Assembly (NCBI RefSeq): GCF_000002425.4
Contig: NC_037271.1
Location: 10,612,178-10,676,177 of the forward strand
DNA: 64,000 bases
Source: Physcomitrium patens
Lineage: Eukaryota > Streptophyta > Bryopsida > Funariales > Funariaceae
Reading direction: 5' to 3'
The notes below the pieces were generated by a model. That model made no database searches. It had not been told where the DNA came from and saw nothing but the letters and a program-made list of their open reading frames with translations. Each line of letters starts with the position of its first letter. Positions within the stretch are counted from its first letter, which is position 1. This document shows positions 1 to 11,768 of this stretch, one piece after another. A program made the translations under genes and the position numbers.

Positions 1-362
1 AATATGTTCTTTACCCATTTTCAACTAATTAGATTTGAAGAATATTTCAGGAAAAGATTAATAAATAGTAGAATGTTACCAAGACAAGCAATGTAATTAT
101 ATTATAGTCAAGTAGTAGATATCCTTTGTAAATGGCTAAATAACCAAATACCAAATTGACTATATCCACTAGAATTGAAGATATTTATAAAAGAGGTCCA
201 ATTAGCCACTGTTGCTTCTTTGCTTGATCGAGCTAAGGTATGGAAAGAATGTCATTGTGATTAATTCCTAATCACAGAAGCCACAATGATTCCATCTCAT
301 GAAGGTTATCGAATGTTAACTTGGAATGAAACAATAGATAGTTATCCAAATTAATTAGGATG
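1..362 (+). pseudogene. gag: A1 gag remnant (C-terminal part of the capsid-like gag domain)
   Basis: This stretch aligns codon by codon with A2 at about 6750-7140. Shared stretches include FFTHF near the start, a gag-domain arginine-rich segment (KRLINSRMLP) and the block EVQLATVASLLDRAK. Gag would form the cytoplasmic particle that packages element RNA. Relative to A2, about ten codons are missing before LYPLELK, and there are in-frame stops (TAA, TAG). The 5' part of gag lies outside the window. The reading breaks at about 363, where a truncated LTR has been joined in. It is clearly non-functional. Confidence 0.75.
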
Positions 363-364
363 CT

Positions 365-970
365 AGACTGTGATAGTCATGAGTCGAGGGCCATCGCTAA
401 GATAGTTATGAGCCGGGGTAAGCTTAGTGCTACCTCTTTTCTTTTGTTTGTTATTTTCTTTGAATAAGAGGATTGAGAGTTTCTGAATATTGTGAAGTGA
501 ATTATGGAATGGAAATGTGATTGGTATTATTTGAGAAGAAGAAAGATTGAATGTTGAAATCTGATTGTAGTTTAGCAGAGAGAATGAGTTTGTGTTTGTG
601 TGAAACACCGTATTGTGAATGGTAATTCTGTGTGAAGAATTCCAGTAATTGGAATGAGAGTAATTGTGTGCTGAAAGTTGTGAGGGCGTAGTATTACAAT
701 TAGAGATTATGAGGGTGAATATATTAGTGGAAATAGCAGTTATTGATATGACTGAATTGCTGTAAAGAAGAGACTGATAAGGTGAAGGAAGAGATTATAG
801 TTTCTTTGTGTATTCAGATATTAGAAATAGAAACAATACATTCAGGAGGTAATTGATTGTGTGACCTTAATGTGAACGCTTAAGCAACTAGTCATTCTCC
901 GTGTTTGAATCCCCCTATACGGATTTATTCTGGGAGGTTTCTTCTGGAATAAGTAAAACGAGCAATCACA
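365..970 (+). repeat. Truncated family-A LTR inside A1 gag
   Basis: The sequence from AGACTGTGATAGTCATGAG to GAGCAATCACA matches the inner and right part of the family-A LTRs, and is closest to the A3 LTRs at 36098-36861 and 47164-47930. The first ~200 bp of the LTR are missing. About 85 bp of A1 gag, present in A2 at about 7140-7225, are missing at the same junction. No target-site duplication remains, so a deletion took the LTR start together with flanking host sequence. Small open frames inside are not genes. Confidence 0.8.
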
Positions 971-1790
971 TCACCTCTCTTATATTAAAAACTAGTGCCT
1001 ATAAAAGAGTTAATAATGAAATTTTATTGAAGGATCCAAATGAGGCTTTGTTGTTAAGTTTGACAAAAAAGATGGATGAATTGGTTGTTAATTTGATAAA
1101 AGATAAAGAAAAGAGGCATAAATCAACCAATATGCATTCCAATATTTGATGCAATAATTGTAAAGGATAAAGCCATATGATAACAAAATATTCTTTACCA
1201 CCCCAAATGATTGTGCAATGTACATTTTGTAGGGATAAGCATGCCACCACCAATTGTTAGAATTTATAAAAATAACAATAATTCAGTAATCAAACCATGA
1301 TTCAACTCACTTTGTCGCATGTTAATTAAATCCAGATAGAAAATAGGTTTGGCTAGAGTGAGAATTGTTTGAATAAACAAAATAGGAATTTTTTTAATTT
1401 TTAAAATTTTGGATATAACCAAGAATATGGACCCAATTTTCAATGTATTGAGCAAAATGAGTAAGGATATCCTTAATATCCATCCATTTCAAAACAAATT
1501 TTAGATTCTACAATACCAATTGGATGGTCGAGATCATTTATCCATGCAATCTATAATTAGTCCAACTGATATATATCTGTAAAAACATCCAATATTCTTG
1601 ATGGAGTTGGAAGAAGACCACTTCAATGTTATTATTACAAGTAGATAGGATATTATGCTAGTGAATGTCTCAATCCAAGGGCCAGTAATGAATATGTTTT
1701 AGTATGTGGAAATTGTAAGCAGTCGAGACATACATATCAGCACTGCAATGCTCCGTTTAATTTTAATATATGAGACTAATAAATCCAACT
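971..1790 (+). pseudogene. gag: A1 gag, nucleocapsid part with zinc knuckles
   Basis: Gag resumes after the truncated LTR (LKDPNEALLLSLTKKMDELV matches A2 near 7290) and runs through the zinc-knuckle region. Remnants of four CCHC-type knuckles are recognisable. The first two are near 1146-1260 (CNNCKG... and CTFCRDKHATTNC). The last two are near 1640-1750 (degenerate CYYY..., then CGNCKQSRHTYQHC with all four zinc ligands). Nucleocapsid knuckles bind element RNA for packaging. Several stops interrupt the frame. Confidence 0.7.
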
Positions 1791-2770
1791 ACATAATAAG
1801 AGAGAAGAAAATAATCATAGGCCATAAGAGTTTCTTATAAATTGGGTGGAATGCGTTCATGTAATTCTTATGAGAGGCTAGCAAAAAAAAAAAGATGCAA
1901 TTTCATAATTGGATGTATCAGTTGTATAGAACTATTTCAATTCAATTATGGAAACTCCAGATCCAATACCTATACCGGAAATATTATCAATGTTGAGACT
2001 TAGTCCGTCTATGCAATCTAATAATATTCTTAGGATTGAGGTATTAGAATATTATTAGATAATCTTAAACCAATATCATTATCTGGGAAGTTTTAGAAGC
2101 CAACTTATATATTACAGGATCTTCTCATAGATAAATATTGTGACAAAGTTCATTTAGCTATTCTACATTTGAATTCCATAAAAAAAGATATATTATCTCA
2201 AGGAGTTAAATTGAGACCTGTGAAAAAGAAGAAGACTTTGGAAATCACTACCAATATAGAACAGTATGATATTTTGAAAGATTTGGATGCAATTCAGTCC
2301 TCTATTACAGTGAAGCAATTTTTGGCAATAGCCCTAGAATGTTATTTTATATTAAATTCCTCATTAATTAGATATAGATCTCGTAATAGAAAAATTTATG
2401 AAGTTAGTTTAAATCTTGATCCGAAAGTACCAACTATTGATGTATCAATTGATGGTGTTTTAATTTCTAGTTTTCAAGTAGATGGTGGCTTTAGTGTGAA
2501 TCTAATGAATGTAGATACAATGGAGGACTTGGACTTAAAACAATTATTATCTATGACATTGATATTAAGAATGACAAATCATAATCGCATGAAATTTATA
2601 AATATCCTACACAATATTGTGACTATAATTATTAGAATCTTATATAAGATGGATAATATTATTTTTTGATTACAAAGTTCCACATTATCATATCCAATCT
2701 TATTGGATAGATTATGATTATATCAAGCCAAAGCTAGGAATGACTGAAACTTTAGAATGTTGATTATTAG
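1791..2770 (+). pseudogene. pro: A1 linker and aspartic protease remnant
   Basis: The linker (1791-2160) is heavily mutated. From 2169 a 166-codon open stretch covers the pre-protease block (LEITTNIEQYDILKDLDAIQ) and a retropepsin-like domain. The catalytic loop reads QVDGGFSVNLM, in place of the DGGS form in A2 and A3; the DGG variant of the usual DTG/DSG triad is common in plant gypsy proteases. The strand end reads LSYPILLD, like the LSYPILLG block of the other copies. The protease would cut the Gag-Pol polyprotein. A stop at 2667-2669 and further stops inactivate it. Confidence 0.75.
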
Positions 2771-2789
2771 AAAAAAGAAAGATAAGATT

Positions 2790-4170
2790 GTAATACAAAT
2801 ATAACCAGTTTAATATCATGGAGAGTCTTAAATTCTAGATTCAGAGGCAACATTTGATGATGAGGGTCAATTTGATGTAGAATATGATGAAATTATTAAT
2901 ACAATGCAAGTTGATGATGATCCACTTCACCTGCAAAAGCAAGGCGTGTTATACCAATATAGAGGATCTAGAGAATATTTAGTATATTTGGAGGATACAA
3001 CAAACTTTGATCATACTATTACCAATTGGATGAATAATTCCGCAGTTAATGAAGTCAGTATATTGAAATCCGAATTGGATAGTTCCAATTTGTTGGATTA
3101 TATGAGAGATTATGAACCAAAGAAGAACATCAAATCAGATGTTGTTGAAGAACCTATGTGCCAATCCCTCAACTTAGGCACTAATAAAATATCAAAGATT
3201 ATCAAAGTATACAATGAGATTATGGATATCAAGTTGAAAAACTAAAAGGCTTTCTTCCTAAATCATAAATCTTCATTTGCATAGTCATATGTGGATTTGA
3301 AAGGCATTCCTGCTGAAGTTTGTCAATGTTGAATTATTTTGGAGGAGAATGCTACACCAGTTCATTAAAGACAACATCAACTCAATCCAAAATATTTCTT
3401 TATAGTGAAAGAAGAATTAGACAAACTTCTTGATGTGGATTTTATTTATTCAGTTCTATATAGTGAATGGATTTCATCAATTATAATGGTGCCAAAGAAG
3501 AATGAAAAAATCCAAATCTTTCAAGATTTCCATAAATTAAACGTGGCTACCAAAAAGGATTATTTTTCTTTACCTTTTATGGATAGTATCCTAAATATGA
3601 TAGCCAAGCATGAATGTTATTCTTTTTTGGATGGATTTTTGGATTATAATTAAATTAATATTACAGAAAAAGATCAATTAAAGACTACTTTCACTATGGA
3701 TTGAGAGACCTTTGCTTATAAAGTTATGCCATTTGGATTATGTAATGCCTCAGCCACATTTCAGAGGGTAATGATATAAGCTTTTTAGGCTCATTTATGA
3801 TATTTAATGGAGATATTTTTAGATGATTTTTACACATTTAGTACAAAGGCCAATCATTTGGAATCTCTTAGTAAGTATTTGGAATGTTGTGGCCATTATG
3901 GGATCTCATTGAATTCAAAGAAATATCAATTTGGGATATCATCTGATAAATTATTAAGTCACATAGTCTCATTGGCTAGTATTGCTACTGATTCATATAA
4001 AGTTACTCGTATATTGGCTTTACCAAAGCCTGAAACAATATCAGATGTTCGTAATTTCATCAACCATGTCAGTTATTATTGATGATTTATTCATTCATTT
4101 ATAATCATATATCAGCTTTTAAGTAATTTCTCAAAGAAATCCATGATGGATGGATCTAGTTCAATTTGGA
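2790..4170 (+). pseudogene. pol: A1 spacer and reverse transcriptase remnant
   Basis: A ~110-codon spacer (2904-3245; EYLVYLEDTTNFDHTITNW) is conserved in A2 and A3, but I do not recognise a function for it. The RT follows. The finger block ELDKLLDVDFIYSV starts near 3410, VPKKNEKIQIFQDFHKLNVA lies near 3490-3545, and the MPFGLCNASATFQRV block near 3727. The catalytic motif is FLDDFYTFS near 3812-3835, with the two aspartates present. The GHIVS-type thumb reads SHIVSLAS. Stops (for example TAA near 3651, TGA near 4081) break the frame. Confidence 0.8.
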
Positions 4171-4740
4171 TTGAAGAATATATAATTACGTTTGAGGAAT
4201 TGAAATAAAAATTGGTGTCTATACTAGCTTTAGTTGCACCTTGTTAGATGAAAATTTTTCATATTTATATTGATGCATCCAATATTGCTATAGGATCTGT
4301 GTTGAATCAGAAAGATGAAAAGGGTTTTGATCATCCAATATATTATTTTAATCAACAATTGGTTGCAATTAAATGAAATTATACTATGACTAAACGAGAA
4401 GCTTTGAGAATGATGTATTTTGTTCAAAATTTTTGGCATTATTTGCTTGGTTATGACTTTGTATTTGATGTCAATTATGATGCTTTTAAATATATGGTTA
4501 ATAGACCTCAATTGAGTGGATGCATTACTCGATGGCTGTTACTACTTCAAGAATTTAACTTTACTATCAATATCATATTAGAAAATAAATATGCCAATGC
4601 GGATGACATGTCCCATTTATCCAATGTATTGGATAATGAGCCTATCAATGATGCCCTATATGATACGGAATTATTTGCCTTCGACACGATTACACCCGAA
4701 TATAGTGAACTAATTCAGTATTTGAAATTTTAAATATTTC
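4171..4740 (+). pseudogene. pol: A1 RNase H remnant
   Basis: IDASNIAIGSVLNQKDEKGFDH marks the first RNase H aspartate and its strand. YTMTKREALRMMYFVQNFWHYLLGY carries the glutamate helix, and INIILENKYANADDMSHLSN the last aspartate. This Ty3/gypsy RNase H would degrade genomic RNA during reverse transcription. The N-terminal third has stops, while 4386-4733 is open. The region corresponds to A2 11769-12280 without the solo LTR found there. Confidence 0.75.
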
Positions 4741-5059
4741 CACCTACTTACAGTGAGAAATTTAAGAAATGCTTAATTTAAAAAGTGTGTCATATACAAT
4801 GATTATCAATGCCTTGTATAGGTAAGATTAGGATGGAATTTTACATCACTATATCTTTCAAAGTGAAATGCATACTATATTGGAAGGCTGCCATTTGGAT
4901 AGTTGTGGTGGACATTTTGGAGGTAATAGTATTACTTATAAAGCTTTGATGGGTGGTTACTAGTGGCCAATAATATTTTTGGATATACACCAATATGTCT
5001 AATGTTGTGATCCTTGTCAATGAATTGATTGACCTACTAAAACTTTTGTCATATCATTG
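4741..5059 (+). pseudogene. pol: A1 integrase, zinc-binding (H2C2) part
   Basis: This is the N-terminal HHCC module of integrase. GCHLDSCGGHFGGNS supplies the two histidines and CCDPCQ the cysteines. The frame then reads into TKTFVISL and stops at the insertion point of A2, where CATTG (5055-5059) is the 5' copy of the A2 target duplication. The integrase core continues at 16324. Stops are present, including TAG in place of the Trp codon of GYWWP. Confidence 0.75.
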
Positions 5060-5794
5060 TGTAGAATAAGTAGTTATTTTCAAAATGTAGATATCTAGTG
5101 TATAGTATAAACAGAGATAGATAACTGCTGAAAAGGTGGTTCAGTAGGTAGAATGGATGAATAGTGAAGAAAAGTAATTATCATCTATAGTGTAGGAGTT
5201 GATATCTTGAGGTAGTATAAGGAGGATAGGAGAGAGGAAGAAAGTGTCAAACTGTGATAGTCATGAGCCGAGATAAGCTTGGTACTATCTCTTCTTCTTA
5301 GTTTTTTTGTTTCTTTTGTGTTAGTGTTGATTCTAGTGAAGAAAATCGATTTAAATGAATTTGATTTACGAATTTATTTATGGATCACTATTTATTAATT
5401 GTTGTGAAAGATTGATGATGTATGGAAGTTTTCAATCACTATTTATAGTAAAGTTGTGAGTTCAGTGGAGAGGAATTGTAATCAAAGAAATTATCTCGAT
5501 CAGATTCTGTAGATTGGAAGTTATTCATTCCATGGTTTGGATTATGCTTGTGTGTTTGTGAATTACACAGGGTAGTGAAATTGATGTCGTGGTTGTTATC
5601 GTATTGATATGAGAGAGTAGACAGTAGGAGAAAAAGTTAAGTATTCTTCGGTATTGTAAGCATTCAACAGTAGCGGTTAATTGTGTGATCCTAACAATTA
5701 GAGCTCATATACATGGTCTTTCCTTGTATTTGAATTCTCCTATACAGATTTATTCTGGGAGGTTTCTTTTGGAATAAGTAAAATGACAATCACA
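5060..5794 (+). repeat. A2 5' LTR
   Basis: This LTR begins TGTAGAATAAGTAG and ends AATCACA. It is colinear with 15583-16323 and with both A3 LTRs (reverse strand). It contains the candidate TATA box at 5216-5222 and the shared block CTGTGATAGTCATGAGCC near 5255. Confidence 0.92.
5216..5222 (+). promoter_or_regulatory. Candidate TATA box of the family-A LTR promoter
   Basis: TATAAGG here is TATAAAG in the A2 3' LTR (15739-15745) and in the A3 5' LTR (47768-47774, reverse strand). It is followed in all copies by a purine-rich stretch (GAGGATAGGAGAGAGG). Its position about 155 bp into the LTR suits a U3 promoter. This is inferred from conservation only. Confidence 0.4.
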
Positions 5795-5797
5795 TTT

Positions 5798-5815
5798 TGG
5801 CACCACTGCCCAGGA
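5798..5815 (+). other. A2 primer binding site, tRNA-Asp-like
   Basis: TGGCACCACTGCCCAGGA lies three bases after the LTR end. In A3 the site is better preserved (47144-47160, TGGCACCACTACCGGGG on the minus strand). Both resemble the TGGCGCC-type sites that plant Athila-like elements pair with tRNA-Asp. The tRNA assignment is inference from that resemblance. Confidence 0.7.
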
Positions 5816-5901
5816 TTGACAACACTATTGAGTGTTAGGAATAAACTACCAAAGCAATAAATGAGATTAGGAAGCAAACTCAGTAGAAATAATGAAAGAG
5901 T

Positions 5902-8036
5902 ATAGTTATTAAAAATGAGAATTTAATAGTAAAAAAAATAAAGCAATCAAAGGAAAAAAAAAAAGAGATCGCAAGCAAGAAATTTGTTGCGTAATGAGCA
6001 AGATCATAAATTAAAAAAGAAGCATCAACAAAGTTGGATTAAGCAGTGGTTGCATGCCTATTGGCATATTCAATCGTATTTAGAAGACGATCGACCTCTA
6101 ATATTTAACAAGTACATACTGTTAACAAAATTACCAAGAGCACTCGCAAGGAGCGTTGCTAATAGTCCAACATACCTCTCAAAGTTGTTAACGGAAAGTG
6201 AGGAAGGCACAGAGGAATTAGGTATCCTATTGAGTATTTTCCAAATTGGAAATACATTCGATTCTAACAAGACTGGTTCTAAAGATCGGCATAAATTACT
6301 TGCCAATAAAGACCAATTCAGAGTATATCAAAACCCGTCATTTTCACCTCATATTCAATCAGTAAAATTATTTGGAGATAATAATAGTCAATCAAAAAGG
6401 CCTGGAAGTCCAAAAAAGACTTTTGCAAGAAATAGTTTTTATTTTAATAAGGAATTGAGCACAACACCGGCATCTTTAATGGTGTCGAAAGGACCAGCAG
6501 TTCTAATTGCAGTCCAAATGGGTGCGGCGGGAGATCGCACAACTAATGTGGCTCCATTACCTACTTTTAGAGGTGTATCAGGAGTCGATCCAGATCAATA
6601 TTTATCACAATTCTTGACTGCATGTATAGCCAATAATGGCAGAACTGAAGATATTTGGTTAAGATGGCTGCCAACAATATTAAAAGACACAGCATTTGAA
6701 TGGTATAATCGCTAGCCCGTCGGTCAATTTCCTACTTGGGAGGCATTAAAAAATACATTTTTAACCCATTTTCGACAAATTGGATTTGAAGAGCGACTTA
6801 GGGAAAGATTGATGAATAGTAGAATGGTACCAGGAGAAGCGATACAATCATATTATGGCTGAGTAGCAGATATTCTTAGTAAATGGCCAAATAATCAAAT
6901 GCCTAATTCGTTTATTTTGTCCATATTAGTTAACGGACTTTATCCAGCAGAATTAAAGTTATTCATGAAGGAGGTCCAACCGACCACTGTTGCTTCCTCA
7001 CTAGCACGAGTAAAGAAGTGGAAAGAATGTCACTATGACCAATTCTTAACCACTGGAGCTACAATGATTCCATTTCAAGCAAGTTATCCAATACCAACTT
7101 CGAGTGAAACTGGGAGCAGTTATCCAAGAATGCTGGATTATGGTACAAATCTTAGTGTTAATCCACAAGGAACAGTGAATGCTATTCCATTATATAACAT
7201 ACGACTAATAACTGCAGTTTAGTATTCTCCATACTCTCCATATCAAAAAGTAGTACTTGTAAAAGAGTTATCAAGTGAAACTGGACCAAAAGATCCAAAT
7301 GAGGCTTTGTTGATAACTTTGACAAAGAAAATGGAGGAACTGGCTGTCAACTTAGCAAAAGACAAGGAAAAGAGGCATAAATCAACCAATATACATCCCA
7401 ATGTCTAGTGCAGTAATTGTAAGGGGCAAGGTCATTTAGTAATAGAATGTCCTTCACCACCCCAAATGACTGTACAATGTATCTTTTGTGGGGGCAAGCA
7501 TATTACTACCAATTGTTGGAATTTATGGAAGCAACAACTCAGTAGCCAGATAATGACCCAACTGACTTCGTGGGACGTTAACCAAATTCAGATAGAAAAT
7601 AGGTTTGACTAGAATGGAAATCGTTCCAATAAGCCGAATAGAAATTTTTCCAAATTTCAAAATTCGGTATACAATCAGGAATATGGAACCAATGTTCAAA
7701 AAATGGTACAAAACCACTAAGGATATTCCTAATATCAACCCTTTCAGCAATCAAATTCAGATTCTGTAGTACCAACTAGACAATTGGGATCATTTACCCA
7801 TCTGACCTGGAACAGGCCAAGCTTGTACATTCGAGTAGATATCCCCAATATTCTTAATGGTGTTGAAAAGAGATCACTTTGATGTTATCATTGTAGACAG
7901 ATTGGACATTATGCTAGTGAATGTTCCAATTCAAGAGCAAGCGATGACTATGCTCCCATGTGTGGAAATTGTAAGCAATCAAGACATACTTATCAACAGT
8001 ACAATGCTCCATTTAATTTCAATAACCAAAACCAGT
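5902..8036 (+). pseudogene. gag: A2 gag with four zinc knuckles
   Basis: Comparison with A3 puts the original start at the codon that is ATA here (5902-5904); A3 has ATG. An extra base in the following A-run shifts the frame, and the long open stretch begins near 5984. Domains run in this order: a basic N-terminal segment (RNEQDHKLKKKHQQ), a Ser/Thr/Pro-rich linker, a retrotransposon gag domain (about 6530-7050; WLPTILKDTAFEWYNR), and the nucleocapsid. The nucleocapsid has four knuckles at 7409-7450, 7478-7516, 7883-7924 and 7961-8002. The second has an unusual CX2CX3HX4C spacing, and in the fourth the last Cys has become Tyr. Stops at 6713, near 6862, 7220 and 7406 all fit CAG-to-TAG or CGA-to-TGA changes. 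Confidence 0.85.
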
Positions 8037-8990
8037 AAGTTCAATTGTAGAGTAAACCAGAAGAGAATTATTGAGGTCTACAAGATTCACTGGTAAACTA
8101 GGTAAAATGCATGCATATCGTGCTTATAAGAGCCTAGCAAAAAGAAAAAAGACCCAATTCCACAATTAGAGGAATCAATTTCTAAGCGACAATTAAATTC
8201 AAATCCAATAATCGTACCTGGATCATCATCAATATTGGGACTTGAATCATCAAAACAGCCCAATGATGGTTCTAACACAAGACTATTGACCCAACATGAA
8301 CTAGTTCTATTACCCTCAAAGGACAAGGAGCAGCCTTACTCACTGAAAGACCCTCTCAGGGTGAAATAGTACGAAATAGCTTATTTAGCTATTTCGATGT
8401 CAAACTTTGTGAAGCAAGATAAGCTATTGATAAGGGTTTAAGTGAAGCCCATGAAAAAAAAAAGGGCTTTGAAAATCACTACAAATATGGAACCGTATGA
8501 TATATTGAAGGATTTGGATGAAATCAAACTGTCAATCTCAATGAAGCAACTATTAGCGGTTGTGCCAGAATGTTGTTCTACGTTGAATTCTTTGTTAATA
8601 CAACAAAGAACTCAGTTTAAAGAAGTTTGAAAAGTCAGTTTGAACCCTGATCTAGGAACACCGATTATTGATGTATCCATCGATGGAGTTCTTATTTCTG
8701 GAGTTCAAGTGGATGGAGGCTCAAGTATAAATTTAATAATGACGAAAACAATGGAAAATCTGGGTTTAGCTCAGTTGTTACCCATGTCGTTGGTATTAAG
8801 AATGGCTGACCACAGTCGAGTCAAGCCTATGGGTATTCTTCGCAGTATTGACATTGCTATAGCAAGGATTGTGTATAAAATTGATTATATTGTTTTTAGG
8901 TTACAAAGTTCCACATTATCATATCCAATTTTATTGGGATGGCCATAGTTATACCAAGCTAAAGCTAAAAATGACTAGGCCTGTGGAACG
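8037..8990 (+). pseudogene. pro: A2 linker and aspartic protease
   Basis: The segment 8037-8440 corresponds to a poorly conserved linker also seen in A3 (44386-44928). The conserved pre-protease block (LKITTNMEPYDILKDLDEIK) follows from 8442. The protease fold runs from about 8640: IDVSIDGVLISGVQVDGGSS contains the DGG catalytic loop, LGLAQLLPMSLVLRMADHS the flap and core, and LSYPILLG the final strand. A TGA at about 8628 separates the two open parts, and a TAG follows the ILLGWP block. The product would process the polyprotein; the variant DGG loop is family-typical, not damage. Confidence 0.82.
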
Positions 8991-8999
8991 CTAACTATC

Positions 9000-10438
9000 G
9001 AAAAGGAAAGAAAAATAATTGTTTTACAAATGTATCCAGTTCAATATCATGGAAAATCTCAAATTCCAAGCTCAGAAGTGACATCTGATGAGGAGGATCA
9101 ATTTGAGGATAACCATGATGAAATTATTACTGCAATGCAAGTCAACAATAACCCAATTTGCATACGTAAGGAAGAATTATCCTACCAATATCGAGGACTC
9201 AAAGAATATTTTGTTCATCTGAAGGATGCAGCAAACTCCGATCATGCTATTGTCGAATGGATGAACAATCCCGCAGTCAATAGAGCTAGTACATTGAAAC
9301 TAGAATTGAATAGTTTCTATATGTCGGATAATATAAGATATTGAGATCAAGAGAAGACAATTAAATTAGAGGTTGTAGAAGACCCTCTGTGTCAATCTAT
9401 TACCCTGGGCACCAACAAAATGCCACAGCTAATTAAAATATATGCCGATATTATAGGTACAGAATTGGATGCTTGAAAATAATTTTTTGTCCATCACAAA
9501 TCTACCTTTGCGTGGTCATATGCAGATTTGAAAGAGATTCCAGCCGATGTGTATGAGCACCAGATTATTTTGGAGGAAGGTGTTATGCCAGTTCGTCAAA
9601 GACAACACCGGCTTAACCCAAAATATTTCCTTTTAGTGAAAGAAGAATTGAATAAACTTCTCGACGTGGGTTTTATTTATCTTATTCCGCATAGTGCATG
9701 GGTGTCGCTAATCGTGATGGTATTGAAGAAGAATGGAAAAATCAAGATATGTCAAGATTTTTGAAAGTTAAATGTGGCTACTAAGAAGGACTATTTTCCG
9801 TTACCATTTACAGACATTATTTTAGACGCAGTGGCCAGATATGAATGTTACTCATTTTTGGACGGATTTTTGGGGTATAAATAATTAAAATTACCAAAGA
9901 GGACTAAGTGAAGACTATGTTTATCACAGATTGAGGTACATTCACCTATGACGTAATGCCATTTGGGTTATATAATGCCCCGGCTACTTTTCAACGAGTA
10001 ATTACACAAGTGTTTCAAGATTACCTACGTTTATCAATGGAGATATTTTTGGACGATTTTTGCACCTTTAGCACAACGGCTAAACATCTAGCATGTCTTG
10101 ATAACTATTTGAATCAATGCGGCAAGTTTGGGATATCTCTAAATTCGAAGAAGTGTCAATTTGGCATATCATCGGGAAAGCTATTGGGACACATTGTCTC
10201 TATTGAAGGTATCGCTATGGACTCTGATAAAGTTACTCATATATTGGATTTACCAAAGCCAGATACAGTATCGGGCGTGTGCAGTTTCATCGGCCATGTC
10301 AGCTACTATCAACATTTTATTGAATCCTTTGCGGTTATCTGTCAACCATTAATCAACTTATTAAAGAAATCCCTGTTAGACGAATCTAGCCCAACATGGA
10401 CTGAAGACTGTACTTTTGCATTCAACGAATTGAAACGG
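9000..10438 (+). pseudogene. pol: A2 spacer and reverse transcriptase, cut by a solo LTR
   Basis: The ~100-codon spacer between protease and RT (9030-9480) is followed by RT. ELNKLLDVGFIYLIP lies near 9645, VLKKNGKIKICQDF near 9720, MPFGLYNAPATFQRV from 9956, and the catalytic FLDD at 10046-10057. The thumb block SGKLLGHIVSIEGIAMDSDK follows, then the connection to RNase H (DLPKPDTVSGVCSFIGHVSY). A frameshift between about 9880 and 9955 and several stops kill the frame. The reading ends in FNELKR at 10438, where a family-B LTR is inserted, and resumes at 11769. Confidence 0.87.
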
Positions 10439-11764
10439 TGTCGTGTTGTGGTTCGGCTACTATATGAAAATAATATAATTATGTACTTAATATATAATTT
10501 ATTAAGTAACATGGTGAGAGCCATGTTAGTAGATTTTAGTTGGTTGTAGAATATAATTTGATTATTACTTTGAAAAGAGGTTGTTTAAAAAGATTACTAT
10601 AGAATTTGTATAACTTTAATTTCTTTTTGATAGTGGGTTTTAAGATTGGTTTTGGTTGATAGTAACTTCTAAATATTTAGAGTCACCTTTGTTAGACATT
10701 GGTAATATTTGAAAACTTATTTTGGTTCTTTTATTTGGTGTTTAAAGCATACATTATGTAAATCTCATAAGAAAAAGGATTGAAGAAGGATTTTGGTAGC
10801 AAAAGGAGGAATTAGGACACCAATACAGATGATTGGAGATGAAAAATAAAAATCTCCATTCCTATTGGTCAAAAATCATGACCAATGGGCTTTGAGGAGG
10901 CTGCCCAAGGCCATATTAGGGATTAGGGTTAGTTTCTCAAGGCCATTCGAACTTTGAAGGCTAGGATCAGAAGGTCTAGGATAATGGTTAAGGTTTTGGT
11001 GCAAGTTTTGTATCATTTGGGGTTTTTATGAAGAAGTTATAGGCGCTCAAAGTTAAGATGTTAGTTTTAGACCTACTGTCACTCTTTTGGGCATAACGCA
11101 CGCGTACGGATGGCAATTGAGGATCGGCGACTGCGACTGGAGAGAGCACTTTTGTGGCTATACTTTTCGCTTACTGGATTCTAAGTTGGGATGAAGGAGT
11201 TATTGGATTTTGAAGTCAGCACATGCAATCTAAGGGTAGTAAGTAAACCTATTTACTAGTATTTGTCTCTTGAGCAATATCTTGAGCAATTTTGTGAGGT
11301 TTTGGCTCAAAATTTCAAGGAATTTGTAATTTCATGTTAGTAAACTTTTTGCATGAGTTTTATGATATTTGGAGTTCGGGTTTTTGAGATATAAGGAAAA
11401 TAGTTTTCGGATGCTTATAAATTAGGGTTTGGAGTGTATGCTAGGGTTTCTTAGATGCCAGAAGATCGGAAGTGAATTTGCGGTTGGTTTTTTTTGTAGT
11501 AAAAGTTAAGGGTAAATTCTACCTATCTTGTAAATTTGAAACAAACTGAACGGTTAGATCAATAGTTATGATTTTCTAAAGTTCGAGGCGAGAAAACCCT
11601 TCGCGGGAAAAATATGTTTTGAAGGGATTTTGTTATATTTGTAGTTTTATACAAAAATAAAGGAGTTTTGGAAGCCAAGAAAAGAATCATATAAAGGTTT
11701 AAGGTACACTCTCTACAGCTAGATACCCAATGTATTCCCAGATAGCAAATCACGCCATACGACA
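10439..11764 (+). repeat. Family-B solo LTR inside A2, TSD ACGG
   Basis: This 1326-bp sequence begins TGTCGTGTTGTGG and ends CCATACGACA, giving 6-bp terminal inverted repeats (TGTCGT/ACGACA). ACGG lies immediately before (10435-10438) and after (11765-11768). It matches the B1 3' LTR (26265-27579) throughout, and no internal region is present, so it is a solo LTR. The reading frame of A2 pol closes across it when compared with A1 at about 4200. No credible gene lies in it. Confidence 0.92.
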
Positions 11765-11768
11765 ACGG

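Noticed and set aside
363-608. Antisense frame (81 codons) in an LTR, with a matching frame at 47527-47805
   Set aside because: Both lie at the same place in family-A LTRs, so the similarity follows from LTR homology. It is absent as an open frame in the A2 LTRs and is His/Ser/Asn-rich without a domain.
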